Positions 36,284 to 45,121 of a stretch of 64,000 bases of DNA are shown here, in pieces. Numbering within the stretch: position 1 is the stretch's first letter; every line of letters starts with the position of its first letter. A model generated the notes under the pieces. It was not told where the DNA came from. It worked only from the letters and a program-made list of their open reading frames with translations, and did not search any database. A program made the translations under genes and the position numbers. Origin of the DNA: DASSBR01 sp035688265 (GTDB taxonomy: Bacteria > Pseudomonadota > Gammaproteobacteria > Natronospirales > DASSBR01); assembly GCA_035688265.1 (NCBI GenBank), contig DASSNE010000058.1:79994-143993 (forward strand), read 5' to 3'.

Positions 36284-37195
36284 TCAATCCGCCGCCACGG
36301 CATCGCGAACACGGCCTCCGGCGCGCTGCAGCCGTTGTTCAGCCGTCGCCGCATCGCAACGACTCAGCAGCATTACGACTGCCGTCTTGACGCTACCGCC
36401 GGCGGCTTCAAGCGCCTGCGCAGCCTGCGCTTCGCCGGCGCCCGTGATGTCGCACACGATGCGCAGGGCGCGCCGCTTCAACTTCGCATTGGTCGCGCGC
36501 ACGTCGATCATGCGCGGCCCGTAGGTCTTGCCAAGCTTGACCATCACTGCGCTGGACAGGGTATTGAGGGCGATCTTCTGGGCGGTACCTGCGGCCAGGC
36601 GCGTCGAGCCGGCAATGACTTCGGCGCCAGTCAGCAGTTCGACGGCGTGCTCGGCGGCTGCCGCGAGCGCACTGGCGGGATTGTTGGTGACGGCGACGGT
36701 ATACGCACCCGCCCCGCCTGCGTAGCGCAATGCGCCGAGGGCGTAAGGCGTGCGTCCCGATGCCGCGATGCCCACCACCGCGTCGCGCGCACTCAGGCGA
36801 CGCGCCTTCAAATCGGCTGCACCGGCGGCGGCATCGTCCTCGGCGCCTTCCACGGCTTCAATGAACGCGGCTTCGCCGCCCGCCAGCAGCGCGACCACCA
36901 TGTCCGGCGGCGTGTTGAAAGTGGGAACGCATTCGGCCGCGTCCAGCACGGCCAGGCGCCCCGAGGTGCCGGCGCCGATATAAAACAGGCGCCCGCCATC
37001 GCCCAGCCGCGCGGCGATCTGCTCGGCGGCTTCGGCAAGCTGCGGAACGGCGCGATGCACGGCCGCGAGCGCGGCATCCTGGCCCTCGACCAGCAGGCGC
37101 ACCACGTCCGCCACGGGACGCAGGTCGAGATCGTCGAGGTCGGCGCGCACGCCTTCAGTGGCCAGCGCATCGAGCTTGTCCCGATCGAGATCCAT
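36284..37195 (-). CDS. murQ: N-acetylmuramic acid 6-phosphate etherase
   Basis: MurQ removes the lactyl group from MurNAc-6-phosphate to give GlcNAc-6-phosphate in the cytoplasm; 303 residues, the usual length. The SIS domain shows FYIGAGTSGRLAVLDAAEC, AVEGAEDD (containing a conserved catalytic Glu), IAASGRTPYALGAL, AGSTRLAAGTAQK and MIDVRATNAKL, all nearly identical to the canonical enzyme. Start ATG 37195 follows GAGAGGG. It lies 77 bp after the sugar kinase that could supply its substrate. Since no phosphotransferase transporter is seen, MurNAc would enter unphosphorylated. Confidence 0.96.
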   Translation of the reverse strand: MDLDRDKLDALATEGVRADLDDLDLRPVADVVRLLVEGQDAALAAVHRAVPQLAEAAEQIAARLGDGGRLFYIGAGTSGRLAVLDAAECVPTFNTPPDMVVALLAGGEAAFIEAVEGAEDDAAAGAADLKARRLSARDAVVGIAASGRTPYALGALRYAGGAGAYTVAVTNNPASALAAAAEHAVELLTGAEVIAGSTRLAAGTAQKIALNTLSSAVMVKLGKTYGPRMIDVRATNAKLKRRALRIVCDITGAGEAQAAQALEAAGGSVKTAVVMLLSRCDAATAEQRLQRAGGRVRDAVAAD

Positions 37196-37272
37196 CCTGC
37201 AAACCCTCTCAGTGGTCGGCTATGCCGCGGTCGCGCGTGTTGTGCTTGAAGCGCATAGGCGTTCTGAACCCG

Positions 37273-38226
37273 TCAATTAGCCGCCCGAATAACCAGCGAC
37301 TCGTGAATGTGATGGTGCGGCCGGGCCAGGCCGCGCGCGCCGTCGAGCGCGGTTCCTTGCGCCGGCCTGACGTCCAGTGGCACGGCGCTGTCCTGCAGCG
37401 CGGCGTGAAGCGGCTCCAGCAGCACCGGGCCCAGCTTCGTCAGCCCGCCGACGATGGCGACCGCGATCGGGTCCGCATCGTGCGCCAGCGCCCTGGCACC
37501 GGCAATGACCGTAGTCGCCAGCGCCGTCGCCGCTGCCTGCATCAACGCCAATGCGACGGCATCTTTGGCGGCCGCCGCCTGCCCCACGGCGGGCGCAAAA
37601 CCGGCGGCCAGGCGTGCCGGATTATCCACCGCATAAAGTTGCGCCACCCGTTCCTCGGGGGAGCCGAACTGCGCCTCGGCGGCCTGTTCGAGCGCCGTGT
37701 GCGGTCCGCGCCCGTCCACCGCGCGCATTGCCGCGCGCAAACCGGCAAAGCCCAGCCACGCGCCGCTGCCTTCGTCGCCGAGCCACGGTCCCCAGCCGTC
37801 GATGCGATGAAACTGGCCGTTGTCGCCAATGGCGACCGCGACGGCGCCGGTTCCGGCGGCGAGCACCACGCCGGGCGCGCCGGCCAGCGCCCCGGCATGC
37901 GAGGTCACGGCATCGCTCGCGATGGCGACCGATTGCGTCGGCAAGGATGATAACAGGCGCTCGGCCAGTTCGCGCGCGGCCGGTTCGGCGGCAAACACCC
38001 CGGGGGTGCCGAGACTGACAGCCTCAAGGGCAACGATATCCGACTGCTTCACGAGTGGCTCAACCACGGCAAGGATGGCTTCTGCAGCGACGGCCGCGCC
38101 GTCCGGCGCAGTCAGCCCGACGGTCCCTTTGCCTTCCGCGGTGTGCGACGGCGCCGCTTCGCCGTCGCGCCAAAGCGCGGCGCGGCAGCCGGTGCGGCCG
38201 ACATCGATTGCAAGTACGGCTGTCAA
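37273..38226 (-). CDS. BadF/BadG-family N-acetylhexosamine kinase (GlcNAc or MurNAc kinase)
   Basis: ATP-dependent sugar kinase of the BadF/BadG/BcrA/BcrD ATPase family, 317 residues, the same fold as human NAGK and clostridial MurK. Phosphate-1 motif AIDVGRTGCRAALW, then SDAVTSHAGAL, the phosphate-2 motif GVVLAAGTGAVAVA, and GWGPWLGDEGSGAWLG. Starts at TTG 38226 with AGGAC about 7 nt upstream, 18 bp after murA. Located between murA and murQ, it most likely phosphorylates MurNAc (and perhaps GlcNAc) at O-6, making MurQ's substrate. Specificity cannot be told from sequence alone. Confidence 0.85.
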   Translation of the reverse strand: MTAVLAIDVGRTGCRAALWRDGEAAPSHTAEGKGTVGLTAPDGAAVAAEAILAVVEPLVKQSDIVALEAVSLGTPGVFAAEPAARELAERLLSSLPTQSVAIASDAVTSHAGALAGAPGVVLAAGTGAVAVAIGDNGQFHRIDGWGPWLGDEGSGAWLGFAGLRAAMRAVDGRGPHTALEQAAEAQFGSPEERVAQLYAVDNPARLAAGFAPAVGQAAAAKDAVALALMQAAATALATTVIAGARALAHDADPIAVAIVGGLTKLGPVLLEPLHAALQDSAVPLDVRPAQGTALDGARGLARPHHHIHESLVIRAAN

Positions 38227-38244
38227 CGGAGAGTCCTGCGGGAG

Positions 38245-39576
38245 TTATCCCTTCAGGTTGCCCTCCAGCAGTGCCGGGATGCGCCCGCCGGATACCCAGT
38301 GGCGTTCCGGTTCGCTGCGAATGTGGGCGCCGAGCTGCGACAGCTTTTCCTCGATGCGCTCATAGCCGCGATGAATGTGATAGATACGGCGGACCTCAGT
38401 CGTGCCTTCGGCCGCCAGGCCGGCGAGCACGAGCCCGGCGGAGGCGCGCAGATCGGTGGCCATGACGGGCGCGCCGTTCAGCTTTTCGCGGCCGGTAATC
38501 ATGACGGTGTTGCCTTCGAGCCAGGCATCGACCCCCATCCGCTGCATCTCCAGCACGTGCATGAAGCGGTTTTCGAAAATGGTTTCGGTGATGGTGCCGA
38601 CACCTTCCGCGATGGCGTTCAACGCCGTGAACTGGGCCTGCATGTCGGTCGGAAAGCCCGGATACGGTGCCGTATGCACATTAACGGCCGTCGGCCGGCG
38701 CCCGCGCATGTCGAGTTCGATCCAGTCTTCGCCGACACGGATCTCGGCGCCGGCGGCCTTCAGTTTGACCAGCACCGCGTCGAGCGCCTGCGGGCGCGTG
38801 TCCAGCACCCGGACACGGCCGCGCGTGATCGCGCCGGCGACCAGATAGGTGCCGGTTTCGATCCGGTCGGGCGGCACCCGGTACTCGGTGCCATGCAACC
38901 GGTCGACGCCTTCGATGGTGACGACGCCGGTACCGGCGCCCTGGACCTTCGCGCCCATTTGGTTGAGGCAGTCGGCAAGGTCGACGATTTCCGGCTCGCG
39001 GGCGGCGTTTTCGATACGCGTCGTCCCTTTCGCCAGCGTCGCGGCCATCATCAGGTTCTCGGTACCGGTAACGGTGACTTTGTCGCAGACGATATGTGCG
39101 CCGGCCAGGCGGTTCGCGCGCGCCTTGATATAGCCGTCCTCGACCCGGATGTCGGCACCCATCGCCGCCAGCCCCTGCAGATGCAGGTCGACAGGTCGTG
39201 CGCCGATCGCGCAGCCGCCCGGCAGCGACACGTCCGCTTCGCCGAAGCGCGCCAGCAGCGGCCCCAGCACCAGGATCGATGCACGCATCGTCTTGACCAG
39301 TTCGTACGGCGCCAGGCAAGAGTGAATGTCGTGCGCGCTGACCTCAAGTCCGTATTCCTGGCTGAGTGTCACCTCAACGCCCATTTGCGACAGCAGGACG
39401 TTGGTCGTAACGACATCCTCGAGATGCGGAATGTTGCGCAGATACAGCGGATCGCTGGTGAGAAGGGAGGCAGCCAGGATGGGCAAAGCGGCGTTTTTTG
39501 CACCCGACGCCCGCACGTCGCCTTCCAGCCGCGCGCCGCCTTCGATAATAAATTTGTCCATACTGCTTTCGCCCAT
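38245..39576 (-). CDS. murA: UDP-N-acetylglucosamine 1-carboxyvinyltransferase
   Basis: First committed step of peptidoglycan synthesis (enolpyruvyl transfer from PEP to UDP-GlcNAc), 443 residues. The catalytic Cys (fosfomycin target) is Cys122 in LPGGCAIGARPVDLHL. Other family motifs are ASGAKNAALPILAAS, TGTENLMMAA, YPGFPTDMQAQF and DLRASAGLVLAGLAAEG. The C-terminus runs about 20 residues past the usual end (RSEPERHWVSGG onward). The ATG at 39576 is chosen for its strong GGAGGGAGG; an ATG five codons in is less well placed. First gene of the murA-kinase-murQ-murB operon, diverging from lptD. Confidence 0.97.
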   Translation of the reverse strand: MGESSMDKFIIEGGARLEGDVRASGAKNAALPILAASLLTSDPLYLRNIPHLEDVVTTNVLLSQMGVEVTLSQEYGLEVSAHDIHSCLAPYELVKTMRASILVLGPLLARFGEADVSLPGGCAIGARPVDLHLQGLAAMGADIRVEDGYIKARANRLAGAHIVCDKVTVTGTENLMMAATLAKGTTRIENAAREPEIVDLADCLNQMGAKVQGAGTGVVTIEGVDRLHGTEYRVPPDRIETGTYLVAGAITRGRVRVLDTRPQALDAVLVKLKAAGAEIRVGEDWIELDMRGRRPTAVNVHTAPYPGFPTDMQAQFTALNAIAEGVGTITETIFENRFMHVLEMQRMGVDAWLEGNTVMITGREKLNGAPVMATDLRASAGLVLAGLAAEGTTEVRRIYHIHRGYERIEEKLSQLGAHIRSEPERHWVSGGRIPALLEGNLKG

Positions 39577-39756
39577 CGATGCCTCCCTCCAGTGTCGAAT
39601 ATATATACCATCGAACGGCGGCGCGACGAAACCCTTTTGTCAGGCGGTGCGCGCCCTTTGTCATCCGGCGGCCGGCGCATTGCCGCGGACCGGGAAGTAT
39701 GCGAAGGTAGGCGCGCCCGGCCGGGCTGCACAAAGTATCGAGAAGAGTCATTAGCC

Positions 39757-41940
39757 TTGGCGCTCAACCGCTTGCGAAAATCGCCGTGGCAGACCATTGC
39801 CATCGTCGGCCTGAGCGCCATGGCCGCCAGCGCCTACGCGATTCCGCCGGCAATCTGTCCGCTGCCGCCGTTCGAGCAGGCGCCGCAACCGAAACCCGCG
39901 CCCGCCACCGGGACAGTAACGATCAACGCCGATTCGGTCACTGCCTTGCGCCAGGGCGTCTCGCTGTTCAAGGGCGATGTCGATGTCTTCAAGGACGAAA
40001 AATCGCTGCGTGCCGACCAGGCCACCTATGACAGCGCCAAGCGCAGTATTACAGCCCGCGGCGACGTGCTCTTTACCACGCCGACACTTGAAGTCAAGGG
40101 CGACCGCGGCCACTATTTTCTGAACTCCGGCCTTGGCACCTTCTTCGACGCCCATTTTCGCCTGCCGAAACGCCACGGCCGCGGCACCGCCGGCGAGGTC
40201 GAAGTGACCGGCCCGGGCACCAGTACGCTGCACGACGTAACCTATACGACGTGTCCGCTTGGCCACCAGGACTGGGCACTCGACACGCCCCACGTCGATC
40301 TCAACCGCAACACCGACATCGGCGTCGCCTACAACGCGACGATCGACTTTTACGGCATACCGATCTTCTATACGCCGTATATTTCTTTTCCGCTGTCGGA
40401 CCGGCGCAAATCGGGTTTTCTCGCGCCCACGATCGGCTATTCCGGGCAGGACGGCCTCGACCTTACGCTGCCGTACTACCTCAACATTGCGCCGAACATG
40501 GACGCGACGATCGCGCCGCGCTACCTGGGGCAGCGCGGCGTACTGATCAACTCGCAGTACCGTTATCTGCTGCCCGGGACAACGGGCGAATTCGATTATG
40601 CGGTCATGCCGCACGACAACCTCGCCAACGCCCGTCGCAGCCGGTTTCATTTCGACGACCGCACCCGAATCAGCGACATGTGGGGCTTCAGCACCAACCT
40701 GAACCATGTCAGCGACGGCGACTATTTCTCCGATTTCGGCAACAGCCTGAGCGAGACGTCGCAAGTCCTGCAAGTCTCCAACGTACAACTCGACTACAAC
40801 AACACCAACTGGTCATTTCTGACGCGGCTGCGCGGCTACCAGGCGTTACGCGGCGCTCGCCCGCCATACCGCGAACTGCCGCAGATGGTGCTGGATTGGC
40901 AAGGACCGCTGCAAAATTACCGACTGGACTATGGCGTGGGCAGCGAGCTTGTCCGGTTTGCCTATCCAGGGCGCGTCGGCGCCGCGCGTCTGCACGTGCA
41001 GCCGATGATCGACTACACCTTTGGCAGCAATGCATGGTACGTCCGGCCGACCGCCAGGTACGACCTCGCCGCGTATCAGTTGTACAACGTTCACGATCCG
41101 CTCAAGCCGACGCAACTTTCCCGCGCCGCGCCGATCCTGAGCCTGAACAGCGGCGTGACGTTCGAGCGCGATGCCTTCGGCGGCTTGATCGAAACGCTGG
41201 AGCCACGATTGTTCTACCTGTACGTCCCCTACCGCGACCAGAGCGACATCCCGCTGTTCGACACCAGCCAGGCGACGTTCAACTTCCTGCAACTGTTCAG
41301 CGACAACCGCTTCAACGGCACCGACCGGCTCGGCGATGCGAACCAGATCAGCTACGCGCTCACGACCCGCTTCATTCATCCGGACACCGGCAAGGAACTG
41401 CTGGCCGCCAGCATCGGTCAAATCCACTACTTCAGCGACCGGCGCGTCACGCTGCCCGGCCAGCCGCCGCAGACGAATCAGGTATCGGACCTCATCGGCG
41501 AGTTGCGCCTCGACGTAAACGATGACTGGACGACGGCCGCCGGGCTGCAGTGGAATCCGAACACGCGCCACAACGACGTGGGGCGATTCCAGGTGCGCTA
41601 CCAGCCGGGACCGCGCCAGGTGGTCAATCTCGGCTACCGCTACCGCCGCGATCGGCTGGAAGAAACCGATCTGTCGCTGGCGTGGCCGCTGACGCAGCAC
41701 TGGCAGGTCGTCGGGCGCTGGAACTATTCGCTGCGGGATCAGGCGACCCGCGAGACATTCGCGGGCTTCGAGTACCAGAACTGCTGTTGGGCATTCCTGT
41801 TCCTCGACCGCCATTACCTGCGGCCGAACGGCAAGGTGACCCAGGCGTTGTATTTCGAGATCCAGTTCAAGGGCCTCGGCCGGCTTGGCCGGCAAATCGA
41901 GGATTTCCTCGAGCGTGGTATCCTAGGCTACGGAGACTAA
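39757..41940 (+). CDS. lptD: LPS-assembly outer-membrane protein LptD
   Basis: Inserts lipopolysaccharide into the outer leaflet. 727 residues: signal peptide (about 1-29), OstA/LptA-like N-domain (about 50-190; TINADSVTALRQGVSLFKGD), then the LptD beta-barrel. Cysteines for the conserved disulfides are visible: one after the signal peptide (AICPLPP), one in the N-domain (TYTTCPLG) and the Cys-Cys pair near the end (YQNCCWAFLF). No ATG fits the N-terminus; the TTG at 39757 begins the signal peptide, with GAAGAG further upstream than ideal. The frame remains open upstream, antisense to murA, but that part has no family match. First gene of lptD-surA-pdxA-rsmA, the conserved gammaproteobacterial order. 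Confidence 0.95.
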   Translation: MALNRLRKSPWQTIAIVGLSAMAASAYAIPPAICPLPPFEQAPQPKPAPATGTVTINADSVTALRQGVSLFKGDVDVFKDEKSLRADQATYDSAKRSITARGDVLFTTPTLEVKGDRGHYFLNSGLGTFFDAHFRLPKRHGRGTAGEVEVTGPGTSTLHDVTYTTCPLGHQDWALDTPHVDLNRNTDIGVAYNATIDFYGIPIFYTPYISFPLSDRRKSGFLAPTIGYSGQDGLDLTLPYYLNIAPNMDATIAPRYLGQRGVLINSQYRYLLPGTTGEFDYAVMPHDNLANARRSRFHFDDRTRISDMWGFSTNLNHVSDGDYFSDFGNSLSETSQVLQVSNVQLDYNNTNWSFLTRLRGYQALRGARPPYRELPQMVLDWQGPLQNYRLDYGVGSELVRFAYPGRVGAARLHVQPMIDYTFGSNAWYVRPTARYDLAAYQLYNVHDPLKPTQLSRAAPILSLNSGVTFERDAFGGLIETLEPRLFYLYVPYRDQSDIPLFDTSQATFNFLQLFSDNRFNGTDRLGDANQISYALTTRFIHPDTGKELLAASIGQIHYFSDRRVTLPGQPPQTNQVSDLIGELRLDVNDDWTTAAGLQWNPNTRHNDVGRFQVRYQPGPRQVVNLGYRYRRDRLEETDLSLAWPLTQHWQVVGRWNYSLRDQATRETFAGFEYQNCCWAFLFLDRHYLRPNGKVTQALYFEIQFKGLGRLGRQIEDFLERGILGYGD

Positions 41941-41975
41941 TCTTGTCCCTTATTCGGCGTTCACCCGGAGTATCC

Positions 41976-43316
41976 ATGTCCATCAAACGGAGCATCCTGC
42001 TGCTCTTGGCGGCTGCCCTGTTCGCAGCCGCTCTTCCCGCGGCCGCAGCCGATACCGGCACCGCGGCCTCCGACAACCAGGGAGTCCTGCTCGACCGCAT
42101 CGTCGCGGTTGTCAACGACAAGGTCATTCTGCTGTCCGAGCTGGAACAACAGACGGCGCTGACGCGTCGCCAGCTGGCGAGTCAGGGCACTGCAGCGCCG
42201 CCGACCGACGTGTTGCGCCACCAGGTGCTGCAGCAGATGATCACGACCAAGCTGGAACTCGAGCGCGCAGACCGCCAGGGCATTCACGTATCAGACGAGG
42301 CGCTGAACCAGGTGCTCGCGAACATCGCGCAGCGCAACGGCTTCACCCTGAGCGAGATGCCGGCGCGGCTCGCGGCGCAGGGCATCGACTACGACCAGTT
42401 CCGCGAACACATTCGCAACGAATTGATTCTGCACCAGATTCGCCAGAAGGCTGTCGATGATCGCGTCACGGTCACACCGACGGAAGTCGACCAATACCTG
42501 GTCGCGCAGGCGCAGCAGGGGCATGGCAACACGCAGTATCACGTTTACCAGATCCTGTTCGCGGTGCCGTCGCAGGCCACGCCCGCACAGGCGAAACAAA
42601 TCCACCAGAAAGCCGAGCAGGTCTATCAGAAGCTCAAGAAAGGCGCCGACTTCAAGGCGACCGCCGTGGCTGTCTCGGACGGCCGCCGCGCGCTCAAGGG
42701 CGGGGACCTCGGCTGGCTCAAGGGTTCAGAGTTGCCGAGCAGCCTGGCCAACACGGTGCTGTCGCTGGAAAAGGGCCAGATTTCGCAGCCGGTCCTGGAC
42801 CCGAACGGCTGGCATATTCTGAAGCTCGCCGGTGAACGCGCCCAGCACCAGGTCGTCGTTACGCAGACGCATGCCCGCCACATTCTGATCAAGCCGGACC
42901 TGCTGATCAGCAATACCGAGGCCGAACAGCGGCTGGAAAACATCCGCCAGAAGATCGAAAACGGCGCGAGCTTCGCCGCACTGGCGAAAAAGTATTCCGA
43001 CGATCCCAGTTCGGCCGCGCAGGGGGGCGACCTCGGCTGGCTCGATCCGGGCATGGTCGTGCCGGCGTTCCAGAAGGTAATGGACCAGTTGAAGCCCGGC
43101 CAAATCAGCGAGCCGTTCCAAACCCAGTTCGGCTGGCACATCGTCGAGGTACTCGGGCGGCGCAAGCAGAACCAGACGGAACAGAGCCGCCGCCACAAGG
43201 CCTTCATGGCGTTGCGCGAGCGCAAGCTGCGCGAACAGACCGACCGCTGGCTGCGGCAATTGCGCGACGAGGCTTACGTCCGCGTCCAGCTGGATGACAA
43301 CGACAGCAGCAGCTGA
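41976..43316 (+). CDS. surA: Periplasmic chaperone/peptidyl-prolyl isomerase SurA
   Basis: Chaperone for outer-membrane proteins, including LptD. 446 residues: signal peptide (about 1-24), N-terminal SurA chaperone domain (DRIVAVVNDKVILLSELEQQ), two parvulin (PpiC) domains (about 185-285 and 295-395), and a C-terminal helix. The GGDLGW signature appears in both parvulin domains. Start at ATG 41976 with CGGAG 5 nt upstream; the open frame upstream overlaps lptD and is not coding in this frame. Overlaps pdxA by 23 bp, suggesting translational coupling. Confidence 0.96.
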   Translation: MSIKRSILLLLAAALFAAALPAAAADTGTAASDNQGVLLDRIVAVVNDKVILLSELEQQTALTRRQLASQGTAAPPTDVLRHQVLQQMITTKLELERADRQGIHVSDEALNQVLANIAQRNGFTLSEMPARLAAQGIDYDQFREHIRNELILHQIRQKAVDDRVTVTPTEVDQYLVAQAQQGHGNTQYHVYQILFAVPSQATPAQAKQIHQKAEQVYQKLKKGADFKATAVAVSDGRRALKGGDLGWLKGSELPSSLANTVLSLEKGQISQPVLDPNGWHILKLAGERAQHQVVVTQTHARHILIKPDLLISNTEAEQRLENIRQKIENGASFAALAKKYSDDPSSAAQGGDLGWLDPGMVVPAFQKVMDQLKPGQISEPFQTQFGWHIVEVLGRRKQNQTEQSRRHKAFMALRERKLREQTDRWLRQLRDEAYVRVQLDDNDSSS

Positions 43317-44292
43317 TCAGCCGCCGCGGCTCGCCGTCACCAGCGGCGAGCCGGCCGGCATCGGCCCCGACGTCTGCCTCGAACTCGCCGCCGGCGCCTG
43401 GCCGGCGGAGCTGGTGGTGCTGGCCGATGCCGGACTGCTCGCCGAACGCGCCCGCCTCCTGGGCAAAAAATCAGACCTGCCGACTTATGATCCGACCGGC
43501 CCGGCGCTCGCCGGACGCATCTGCCTGCTGCCGATCCCGGCCGCCGCGCCTGTGGAACCCGGCCGCCTGAATCCCGCCAACGCCGATTATGTGCTCGCCC
43601 TCCTGCGACGCGCGGCGGACGGCTGTCGCGACGGCGAGTTCGCCGCGATGATCACGGCCCCCGTGCATAAAGGCATCATTATCGACGCCGGCACCGCCTT
43701 TTCCGGGCACACGGAATTTCTGGCCAAGCGCAGCGGCGCGGCGATGCCGGTAATGATGCTGACGGCGGGATCGCTGCGCGTTGCGCTCGCCACGACCCAT
43801 CTGCCGCTGGCCGCCGTACCGGCCGCCGTCACGCGCGAGCGCCTCACGCAGGTGCTGACGATTCTGGATCGGGATCTGCGCGAGCGCTTTGCCATTGACG
43901 CGCCGCACATCCTGGTCTGCGGGCTGAACCCGCACGCCGGCGAAGGCGGCCACCTCGGCCGCGAGGAGATCGAAATCATCGAGCCGTGCCTGACCGCATT
44001 GCGCGAACAGGGGCTGAATCTCGCCGGCCCGCTGCCGGCCGACACGCTGTTCACGCCGGCGCGCCTCCAAACCGCGGACGCGGTGCTCGCGATGTACCAC
44101 GACCAGGGGCTGCCGGTGCTGAAGTACGCCGGCTTCGGCCACGCGGTCAACATCACGCTGGGATTGCCGATCGTGCGCACCTCGGTCGATCACGGCACCG
44201 CGCTCGATCTGGCCGGTACCGGCCGCGCCGACGCCGGCAGCCTGCGCGCTGCCATCCAGGCGGCACTCGACATTGTCGCGCGACATGGCTGA
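43294..44292 (+). CDS. pdxA: 4-hydroxythreonine-4-phosphate dehydrogenase
   Basis: NAD-dependent enzyme of pyridoxal phosphate synthesis, 332 residues. Signatures: VTSGEPAGIGPDVCLEL, ITAPVHKG (metal His), GHTEFLAKR, CGLNPHAGEGGHLGREE, MYHDQGLPVLK (metal His) and NITLGLPIVRTSVDHGTALD. The ATG lies inside the 3' end of surA; the end overlaps rsmA. The order surA-pdxA-rsmA is conserved in gammaproteobacteria. Its product supports PLP enzymes encoded nearby (kynU, gcvPA/PB, lysA), though that is a general link. Confidence 0.96.
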   Translation: MTTTAAADQPPRLAVTSGEPAGIGPDVCLELAAGAWPAELVVLADAGLLAERARLLGKKSDLPTYDPTGPALAGRICLLPIPAAAPVEPGRLNPANADYVLALLRRAADGCRDGEFAAMITAPVHKGIIIDAGTAFSGHTEFLAKRSGAAMPVMMLTAGSLRVALATTHLPLAAVPAAVTRERLTQVLTILDRDLRERFAIDAPHILVCGLNPHAGEGGHLGREEIEIIEPCLTALREQGLNLAGPLPADTLFTPARLQTADAVLAMYHDQGLPVLKYAGFGHAVNITLGLPIVRTSVDHGTALDLAGTGRADAGSLRAAIQAALDIVARHG

Positions 44293-45070
44293 GCCGCACA
44301 GTCCGCGCAAGCGGTTCGGCCAGCACTTTCTGCACGACCCGGGCACGATCGCCAGAATTGTGGCGCTGATTGCGCCCGAGCCCGGTGACAAGCTCGTTGA
44401 AATTGGTCCGGGGCTCGGCGCGCTGACGCGGCCGCTGCTCGAGGCGCATGGTCAGGTCGAAGCGATCGAGCTGGATCGCGATGTCATCCCGCGGCTCAAG
44501 GAACGCTGTGCGGGCGCCGGCGAACTCGTCGTGCACCAGCAGGATGCACTGGCTACCGATTTTCGCGCCTTTGCCGATGCAGGGCGGCTTCGCCTCGTCG
44601 GTAACCTGCCCTACAACATCTCCACGCCGCTGCTGTTTCACCTGCTGGCGCAGGCCGAAGCGATCCACGACATGCACTTCATGCTGCAGCGCGAGGTCGT
44701 CGACCGCATCTGTGCCGCGCCCGGCACGCGCGCCTACGGCCGCCTCACCGTCATGCTGGCCCGCGGCTTCCGCGCCGAGCGTCTGCTGACGATCGGGCCG
44801 GGCGCATTCCGGCCGCCGCCCAAGGTCGACTCCGCCATCGTGCGACTGACGCCGTATCGGGAGCTGCCATTCGAGTGCGGCAATCCGGCGGTTTTCGCGG
44901 CGATCGTCGCGCAAGCCTTCAGCCGGCGCCGCAAGACGCTGCGCAATGCGCTCAAGGGCCTGGTGGACGTCGAAGCCATGACGGCGGCCGGCGTCGATCC
45001 CGGCGCCCGGCCCGAAACGCTCGCACCGGCGGATTTCGGCCGGCTCAGCGAATTGAGCGGCGGAGTGTAA
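44285..45070 (+). CDS. rsmA: 16S rRNA dimethyladenosine transferase
   Basis: RsmA/KsgA dimethylates two adjacent adenosines in the 3' hairpin of 16S rRNA. 261 residues with the N-terminal RKRFGQHFLHD motif, SAM-binding VEIGPGLGALT, and the catalytic NLPYNIS loop. Downstream FRPPPKVDSAIVRL and AFSRRRKTLRNALK complete the family pattern. ATG 44285 overlaps pdxA by 8 bp; an in-frame TTG at 44273 is possible. In many gammaproteobacteria apaG and apaH follow; here a universal stress gene takes the apaG position. Confidence 0.96.
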   Translation: MAEPHSPRKRFGQHFLHDPGTIARIVALIAPEPGDKLVEIGPGLGALTRPLLEAHGQVEAIELDRDVIPRLKERCAGAGELVVHQQDALATDFRAFADAGRLRLVGNLPYNISTPLLFHLLAQAEAIHDMHFMLQREVVDRICAAPGTRAYGRLTVMLARGFRAERLLTIGPGAFRPPPKVDSAIVRLTPYRELPFECGNPAVFAAIVAQAFSRRRKTLRNALKGLVDVEAMTAAGVDPGARPETLAPADFGRLSELSGGV

Positions 45071-45085
45071 GCCGGACAGCTTGTG

Positions 45086-45111
45086 TATACTCCCGAAAGA
45101 GCCATTTCGGG
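45086..45111 (+). promoter_or_regulatory. TATACT box and leader hairpin before the universal stress gene
   Basis: A TATACT box at 45086-45091 is followed at once by a 7-bp hairpin (CCCGAAA at 45092-45098 with TTTCGGG at 45105-45111, loop GAGCCA), ending 10 nt before the stress-protein ATG. No good -35 is seen at the normal distance. There is no T-tract, so it is not a clear terminator for rsmA; it may be a separate promoter with a structured leader. Confidence 0.4.
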
Positions 45112-45121
45112 ATTATGGACG

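Noticed and set aside
38143..39756. Long open frame upstream of and continuous with lptD
   Set aside because: It is antisense to murA, has no signal peptide or family match, and the LptD signal peptide begins at 39757.
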